From Arthrobacter antioxidans (GTDB lineage: Bacteria; Actinomycetota; Actinomycetes; Actinomycetales; Micrococcaceae): 64,000 nt of DNA. The translations under genes were made by a program, and so were the position numbers. Numbering within the stretch: the stretch's first letter is position 1; each line of letters begins with the position of its first letter. Under the pieces are notes generated by a model. The model was given only the letters and a program-made list of their open reading frames with translations. It was not told the DNA's origin and ran no database searches. This document shows positions 60,041-64,000 of this stretch, in pieces. Location of the stretch: contig NZ_CP095501.1 in the NCBI RefSeq assembly GCF_023100725.1, positions 3,038,001 through 3,102,000 on the forward strand, read 5' to 3'.

Positions 60041-60141
60041 CGAGCCGGGCCGGGAGGACTCGGCCCGCCACCGACGGGCGCGACGATCCACGCCACAGAG
60101 ATCCAGCACACGCCGACAGGCAGCGGAAGAGGGAAGAACAC

Positions 60142-60474
60142 ATGGAATTCACGGTCCAGGACAAAGGGCACTACACCGAGGTCGCGGCGAACGGACGCCT
60201 GAACATGGTCGCGGCACCGAAGCTGCGCAGGGTCGTCGACGAGGTGGTCGCCGGGGGCGGGAAGCGGATCGTCGTGAACCTGGCGGACACCAGCTTCATG
60301 GACTCCTCGGGCCTCGGCGCGCTCATCGGCTGCCTCAAACTGGCCCGGCAGTCCGGCGGCGACCTGCGGATCGCCGCCGTCCAGCCCCAGGTCACCATGG
60401 TGCTCGAACTCACCAGCATGAACCGTGTCCTCACGCCCCACGCGGCGGCGGACGAAGCCTTCCGCAATGACTGA
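60142..60474 (+). CDS. Anti-sigma factor antagonist (STAS domain, RsbV/SpoIIAA-like)
   Basis: 110 aa single STAS domain. The phosphorylatable Ser lies in ADTSFMDSSGLGALIGCLKLAR (about residue 54), and the fold continues with GGDLRIAAVQPQVTMVLELTSMN. AGAGGGAAG precedes the ATG. Its last 8 bases overlap the RsbW-like kinase gene, so the antagonist and the kinase are made together. It should bind and neutralise that kinase when dephosphorylated. Confidence 0.9.
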   Translation: MEFTVQDKGHYTEVAANGRLNMVAAPKLRRVVDEVVAGGGKRIVVNLADTSFMDSSGLGALIGCLKLARQSGGDLRIAAVQPQVTMVLELTSMNRVLTPHAAADEAFRND

Positions 60475-60928
60475 CATCCTGGCCCGGCGCACTCTCGAGG
60501 AGCCCGCCGCGGAGCAGGCCATCGAGAACCTGCACGTCCTTCTGGAGCAGCTGTGGCTGGATGCCGCCTTCGTGCCGGCTCCAGATCAGATGGCCTTCAC
60601 CACGGCGGTGATCGAAGCCGCGAGCAACGTCGTCCAGCACGGCGTCCCCGCGGAGGGCGCCACGCTCGTCCTCGGCGTCGAGCTCACCGTCGCCGTCGGG
60701 CGGCTGCGCGCCGTCATCAGCGAGATCGGCGCCGCGCCGCTGGACCCGGTGCCCGATCTCGCGGGGCCCGCCGACGTCCCCGGTCCGGACGATGACGCGC
60801 TGCTGGAGGACTACGACGAGTCCGGGCGCGGGCTCTCGATGATCCGCGCCCTCGTCACCACCGTGACGGTCGAGCGCGAGGGTGACACCAACGTGTGGAT
60901 CCTGTCCCGGGACTCCGACCAGGGCTGA
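60467..60928 (+). CDS. Anti-sigma serine kinase, RsbW-like HATPase
   Basis: 153 aa. The GHKL ATPase N box is AFTTAVIEAASNVVQHGVPAEG (about residue 45). The G2 box is DESGRGLSMIRALV (about 122), and the C-terminal strand VEREGDTNVWILSR closes the fold. The expected D-x-G of the G1 box reads SEIGAAPLD, with Glu in place of Asp. Overlap with the STAS gene by 8 bp and the upstream phosphatase place it in a sigma-factor partner switch. The controlled sigma factor is not in this window. Confidence 0.85.
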   Translation: MTDILARRTLEEPAAEQAIENLHVLLEQLWLDAAFVPAPDQMAFTTAVIEAASNVVQHGVPAEGATLVLGVELTVAVGRLRAVISEIGAAPLDPVPDLAGPADVPGPDDDALLEDYDESGRGLSMIRALVTTVTVEREGDTNVWILSRDSDQG

Positions 60929-60964
60929 CCTCCGTCGGGGTGGCGCCCGGCTTCCGGGAGCCGC

Positions 60965-61933
60965 CTACGGGAGGGCCGGCCGGCCGAGGAACGCGGCGAC
61001 GTCCGCGTAGACGTCCCGGGACTCCGGGAGGCGGGGGAACGCCGGGAACACGTGGAAGCCGCCGGGATAGACCTTCATCTCCACGGCGGCACCGGCCGCG
61101 GCCGCACGGTCCCGGAAGACCGCGGCGTCCGCCATGCAGACGTCGCGCGTGCCCTGGTAGATCCGCGTGCGCGGCAGGGCGGCCAGCAGGTCCTCCGGCG
61201 CGCAGGCCGGGCTGACCAGCGGAGTCCGGGGATCGTCGCCGTCCGCCCACCACAGCCCCGCCTGGACCCCGCCCGCCACGGAGAGCATCGGGTCGACGGC
61301 CTCGTACGCGGGGATGTCGGGGTTGGTGGCCGTGACGTCGAACCAGGGCGAGAAGGCGACGACGCGTCCGGGCGCGGGCAGCCCTGCCTCCCGGAACGCC
61401 CAGGCCTGCGCGACGGCGAGCGCACCGCCGGCCGAGTCCCCCATCAGCGTGACGTCGTCGGGCTCCGCCGTCCTGAGGACGTCGCGGTACACGGACACGA
61501 GGTACGGGAAGGCCTCCCGGTAGGTGCTCTCGGGCGCCAGCCGGTACAGGGGCACCGTGACGGCGGCACCGGTCCGCTTCGTCAGCTCGGCGATGATCCA
61601 CCAGTGCGGCCGGGCGAGCTCGTTGATGTAGATCCCGCCGTGCGTGTAGACGATGTGCGAGCGGGTCGCTCCGAGGAGCGGGCGGACCGTGATGGTCCTG
61701 ATGCCGTCGATCCGCTTCTCCTGGATGGTGTGCGTCCGCTTCAGCGTCCAGGGGATGGCGGCCATGGCCGGGTAGCTGCGGCCCGGGTACTTCGCGTTCA
61801 CCCAGTCGGTGCCGCTCAGGTTCCTCTTCGTCGGCAGGAGCCCGATCAGCCGGGCCGCCACGCGCATCGCGCGCGAGCCGTCCTTCGCACCCGGCTCCAT
61901 CGTCTCCGTGCGGTCCGCGTCTCTGCTCGTCAT
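60965..61933 (-). CDS. HSL-type alpha/beta hydrolase (LipU-like esterase)
   Basis: 322 aa. The oxyanion motif HIVYTHGGIYINE (about residue 95), the nucleophile elbow LMGDSAGGALAVA (Ser about 166), and the acid/His pair late in the protein (RIYQGTRDVCMAD and YPGGFHVFPAF, His about 290) define the hormone-sensitive lipase family. It hydrolyses carboxylic esters; the natural substrate is unknown. TAGGCT exactly 6 nt before the ATG (61940-61945) marks a leaderless promoter. Confidence 0.86.
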   Translation of the reverse strand: MTSRDADRTETMEPGAKDGSRAMRVAARLIGLLPTKRNLSGTDWVNAKYPGRSYPAMAAIPWTLKRTHTIQEKRIDGIRTITVRPLLGATRSHIVYTHGGIYINELARPHWWIIAELTKRTGAAVTVPLYRLAPESTYREAFPYLVSVYRDVLRTAEPDDVTLMGDSAGGALAVAQAWAFREAGLPAPGRVVAFSPWFDVTATNPDIPAYEAVDPMLSVAGGVQAGLWWADGDDPRTPLVSPACAPEDLLAALPRTRIYQGTRDVCMADAAVFRDRAAAAGAAVEMKVYPGGFHVFPAFPRLPESRDVYADVAAFLGRPALP

Positions 61934-61939
61934 GGGCCC

Positions 61940-61945
61940 AGCCTA
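61940..61945 (-). promoter_or_regulatory. -10 box of leaderless promoter (esterase)
   Basis: TAGGCT on the minus strand lies exactly 6 nt before the ATG at 61933. Confidence 0.5.
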
Positions 61946-62042
61946 GTGCCGGGCCCGCACGTCCCGTCTGTCATGCTGGATATGCCCTCCCGGCCCCGTC
62001 GACGGGGCCCGCGGGTGCCCCGCCGGAACGCCGAAGGATGAG

Positions 62043-62678
62043 ATGGACACCGCTTCACACGTGGCGCTCGGCGCCGACCTCCTCGGCGTCTTCTTCTTCG
62101 CCGTCTCCGGCTCCCTGCTGGCGGCCCGCAAGGGCTTCGACCTCGTGGGGTCGCTCCTGCTCGCGTCCCTCGCGTCGCTCGGCGGAGGGGTGGCCCGGGA
62201 CCTCATCATCAACGTCCCGCCCGCCGCCTTCACGAATCCCGCCTACCTGGTGCCTCCGCTGCTCGCCACCGTGCTGGTGTACTTCGTCTTCTCGGGCGTG
62301 GAGCGCGGCATGCGCGTCCTGGTCGTCTTCGACGCCGGCGGACTGGCCCTGTTCTGCATCACCGGAACCCTTAAGGCGCTCGATGCCGGCCTCCACCCGG
62401 TCTCGGCCGCCCTCTTGGGCGTCACCACCGCCGTCGGCGGTGGCCTGCTGCGCGACGTCGTCGCGAACGAGGTCCCGCAGCTCTTCGACCCACGGGACAT
62501 CTACGCGCTCCCCGCCATGCTGGGCGCCGTCGTCGTCACGGGGCTCTACCTGACCGGGACCTTCACCCTCGTCACCGGGACCCTCGCCGCGTCCCTCGTG
62601 TTCTCCCTGCGGGTCCTCGCCTGGCGTTACGGCTGGCACGCGCCGCTCGCCGCGCGGACATGGGACGCGCGGCCGTAG
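62043..62678 (+). CDS. TRIC-family (UPF0126) membrane channel
   Basis: 211 aa with seven helices in two similar halves. Each half carries the family glycine motif: LLASLASLGGGVARDLIIN and LGVTTAVGGGLLRDVVANEVP. The opening LGVFFFAVSGSLLAARKGFD is also typical. Bacterial members form trimeric potassium-selective channels related to animal TRIC proteins, though some have been proposed to carry amino acids. GAAGGA lies upstream of the ATG. Monocistronic. Confidence 0.85.
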   Translation: MDTASHVALGADLLGVFFFAVSGSLLAARKGFDLVGSLLLASLASLGGGVARDLIINVPPAAFTNPAYLVPPLLATVLVYFVFSGVERGMRVLVVFDAGGLALFCITGTLKALDAGLHPVSAALLGVTTAVGGGLLRDVVANEVPQLFDPRDIYALPAMLGAVVVTGLYLTGTFTLVTGTLAASLVFSLRVLAWRYGWHAPLAARTWDARP

Positions 62679-62705
62679 CCCGGGCGGGGGACCCGGCCGC
62701 TAGGA

Positions 62706-62720
62706 TGGGGGTATCCCCCA
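62706..62720. promoter_or_regulatory. Palindrome at the transcript start of the acidic-protein gene
   Basis: TGGGGG-TAT-CCCCCA overlaps the end of the -10 box TAGGAT (62701-62706) and runs into the predicted transcript start. It could be an operator or a 5'-end hairpin. Confidence 0.4.
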
Positions 62721-62740
62721 ATCCCACGCCTGGAGTACTT

Positions 62741-63166
62741 GTGACTGAGCTGTTTTCCGACAAATTCCGCGCCCTGGTGCCCCAGTACTTCGAGGACGAG
62801 TGGGCCGAGGAAGACGGCCTGTCCGACGACGAGCTGGCCGAGATGCTCGAGGGCAAGGACTTCGACCTGCCCCTGGCCCTGCGCGACTTCTACCGCGCCG
62901 TGGGTGCCACCGAGGACATCATGGAGGCGTTCCACTTCTTCTGGGACCCCGACGAACTCGAGATCGAGGACGGCTTCCTCCTGTTCCTCGAGGACGAGGA
63001 CGAGGAGTACACCTGGGGCATGCGGGCGGACCAGCTGGACGTCCCCGACCCGATCGTCTGGCGGCGCAACAACGTCCGCGGCGAATGGCAGAGCGAGGAG
63101 GGCACCTTCAGCGAGTACGTGCTCGATCTGTTCGCGTGGGTCTTCGAGGCGGACGACGAGGACTGA
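62741..63166 (+). CDS. Acidic protein of unknown function
   Basis: 141 aa from the GTG at 62741, with GGAG six bases upstream. Strongly acidic: blocks such as EDEWAEEDGLSDDELAEMLEGKDFDLPLALRDFYRAVG and LEIEDGFLLFLEDEDEEYTWGM, ending in FEADDED. The pattern PLALRDFYRAVG, then GFLLFLEDEDEEYTWG, then VWRRNNVRGEW vaguely resembles SMI1/KNR4-type proteins. This is weak and unproven. The stop overlaps the next ATG (TGATG). Confidence 0.65.
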   Translation: MTELFSDKFRALVPQYFEDEWAEEDGLSDDELAEMLEGKDFDLPLALRDFYRAVGATEDIMEAFHFFWDPDELEIEDGFLLFLEDEDEEYTWGMRADQLDVPDPIVWRRNNVRGEWQSEEGTFSEYVLDLFAWVFEADDED

Positions 63167-63639
63167 TGCCGTTCGTCCACCACGCCCCTGAGGGGTACCG
63201 GTGCCCGTTCTGCGACCTCGCGCGGTCGGACTTCGGTAACCCGAAGAACCTCTGCCGCCCGGGGGACGTCGTCTACGCCGACGACCTCGCGCTCGCGTTC
63301 ATCGCGTCGCACGGCTTCGACCCGAATCCCGGCCACGTCCTGATCACCCCGCGGGCGCACGTGGAACTGCTGTACGAACTGCCGGACGACGCCGCCGCGC
63401 GCATCATGACGCTGACCCGCGACATCGCGATCGCCATCAAACGCGCCTGGGAGCCCGACGGCATCTCGACGCGGCAGCACAACGAGCCGGCCGGCAGCCA
63501 GCACGTGTGGCACTACCACCAGCACGTCCTGCCGCGCTGGCACGACGACGGTTTCTACTTCACGCCGAAGCGGCCGATCGTGGACCCGGAGATCAGGGCG
63601 CGGAAGGCCGACGAGCTGAGGGCGTTCCTCCCCCACTGA
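63166..63639 (+). CDS. HIT family nucleotide hydrolase/transferase
   Basis: 157 aa. CPFCDLARSD opens the protein with a zinc-type CxxC and ILA/FHIT-like FIASHGFDPNPGHVLITPRAHVELLYEL follows. The histidine triad is HVWHYHQHVLPRW (about residue 112), with the catalytic His in the middle. It probably cleaves adenylylated or dinucleotide substrates. It is translationally coupled to the acidic protein by a one-base overlap. Confidence 0.9.
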   Translation: MPFVHHAPEGYRCPFCDLARSDFGNPKNLCRPGDVVYADDLALAFIASHGFDPNPGHVLITPRAHVELLYELPDDAAARIMTLTRDIAIAIKRAWEPDGISTRQHNEPAGSQHVWHYHQHVLPRWHDDGFYFTPKRPIVDPEIRARKADELRAFLPH

Positions 63640-63714
63640 CCCCGCCCCGGCCGCCACCCGCCGTCGTTCCTGCGCGGTCGTGCACGACGGCACGTGCCCA
63701 CCGCCCAGGGAAGG

Positions 63715-64000
63715 TCAGACGTCCCGGCTGACGACGGCCTGCGCGAAGCTCGCCAGCGCCTGCTTGACCACGCTGTCCGGGAGCGGTTCGAGCGCGGCCA
63801 CGGCCTCGTCCGCCCATTGCTGGGCCACGGCCCACGCCTCCTGGGTCTGCGGGTGCTCGCGCACTGCGGTGACGGCGGCGGCGAGGGCGTCATCGGAGGA
63901 CAGGTCGCCGTCCACGAGCGCGACGACGTCGGCCGCGGACCGGTCGCCCGCCGCTGCGGCGCGGCGCAGCAGGATGACCGGAAGGGTGGGCACGCCCTCG
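63715..64000 (-). CDS. Polyprenyl diphosphate synthase, C-terminal part (cut by window edge)
   Basis: The final ~95 residues of a gene whose start lies beyond base 64000. EGVPTLPVILLRRAAAAGD followed by VVALVDGDLSSDDALAAAVTAVREHPQTQEAWAVAQQWADEAVAALEPLPDSVVKQALASFAQAVVSRDV is the C-terminal helical end of trans-prenyltransferases: the GxxTLPVILLL element, then a helix with the ALxxLPxxxxxxAL pattern. The Asp-rich catalytic motifs would lie upstream, outside the window. It probably makes the menaquinone side chain. The codon at 63993 that could be taken as a start is internal. Confidence 0.78.
   Translation of the reverse strand, partial: EGVPTLPVILLRRAAAAGDRSAADVVALVDGDLSSDDALAAAVTAVREHPQTQEAWAVAQQWADEAVAALEPLPDSVVKQALASFAQAVVSRDV

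Noticed and set aside
63715..63993. Free-standing 92-residue protein at the right edge
   Set aside because: The frame stays open to base 64000 and the sequence is the C-terminal end of a polyprenyl diphosphate synthase, so the GTG at 63993 is internal.

Overview
The window is 64 kb of high-GC DNA from an actinobacterium. It looks like chromosome from an Arthrobacter-like member of the Micrococcaceae. This is inferred from the strong G/C third-position bias, frequent GTG starts, many leaderless promoters (a TANNNT box 6-7 nt before the start codon), Fur-katA and FprA type genes, and a putrescine oxidase resembling those described from Rhodococcus and Kocuria. There is no phage, insertion sequence, CRISPR array or rRNA operon. 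The only RNA gene found is a tRNA-Tyr. About 63 protein genes are supported. Most long antisense reading frames are G+C-driven shadows and are left out.

Layout. 0-9.5 kb: an amidohydrolase, an OpgB-like phosphoglycerol transferase with a PHO-box-like promoter, the transsulfuration pair (cystathionine beta-synthase and metB), a tartrate/malate-type dehydrogenase, a DNA glycosylase, an ABM monooxygenase and thioredoxin. 9.5-16.5 kb: DUF1810 protein, a MarR regulator with a clear palindromic operator, an acyltransferase, tRNA-Tyr, YajQ, HtpX, an MFS exporter and a lipase-like hydrolase. 16.6-22.2 kb: the Fur-type regulator/catalase operon, an SDR with a divergent XRE regulator, and an adenine/adenosine deaminase. 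22.2-26 kb: a four-gene osmoprotectant ABC operon with every junction overlapping. 26-32.6 kb: YitT, MMPL exporter with TetR, aldo-keto reductase, and a CDF metal exporter overlapping a CmtR-like sensor. 32.6-40.7 kb: aldehyde dehydrogenase with DUF779, an M23 peptidase with a very long Lys-Pro/Pro-Ala tail, a GAF regulator of AcoR type with a different DNA-binding end, FprA and RarD.

40.7-55.7 kb is a polyamine/amino-acid catabolic region. A putrescine oxidase operon (oxidase, universal stress protein, APC permease, probably a second universal stress protein) and a GABA branch (aminobutyraldehyde dehydrogenase, GabT) together form the route putrescine to 4-aminobutyraldehyde to GABA to succinate semialdehyde. 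A second APC permease overlaps a saccharopine-dehydrogenase-like oxidoreductase. Two TetR regulators and one PucR regulator sit divergently at the three promoters, each beside a visible palindrome. A MarR regulator lies between the permease clusters.

55.7-61 kb is a signalling module: a GAF histidine kinase, a membrane PAS histidine kinase, a receiver-PP2C phosphatase, a STAS antagonist and an RsbW-like kinase. This set suggests partner switching that controls a sigma factor encoded elsewhere. The window ends with an HSL-type esterase, a TRIC-family channel, a small acidic protein overlapping a HIT hydrolase, and the 3' end of a polyprenyl diphosphate synthase cut by the window edge.
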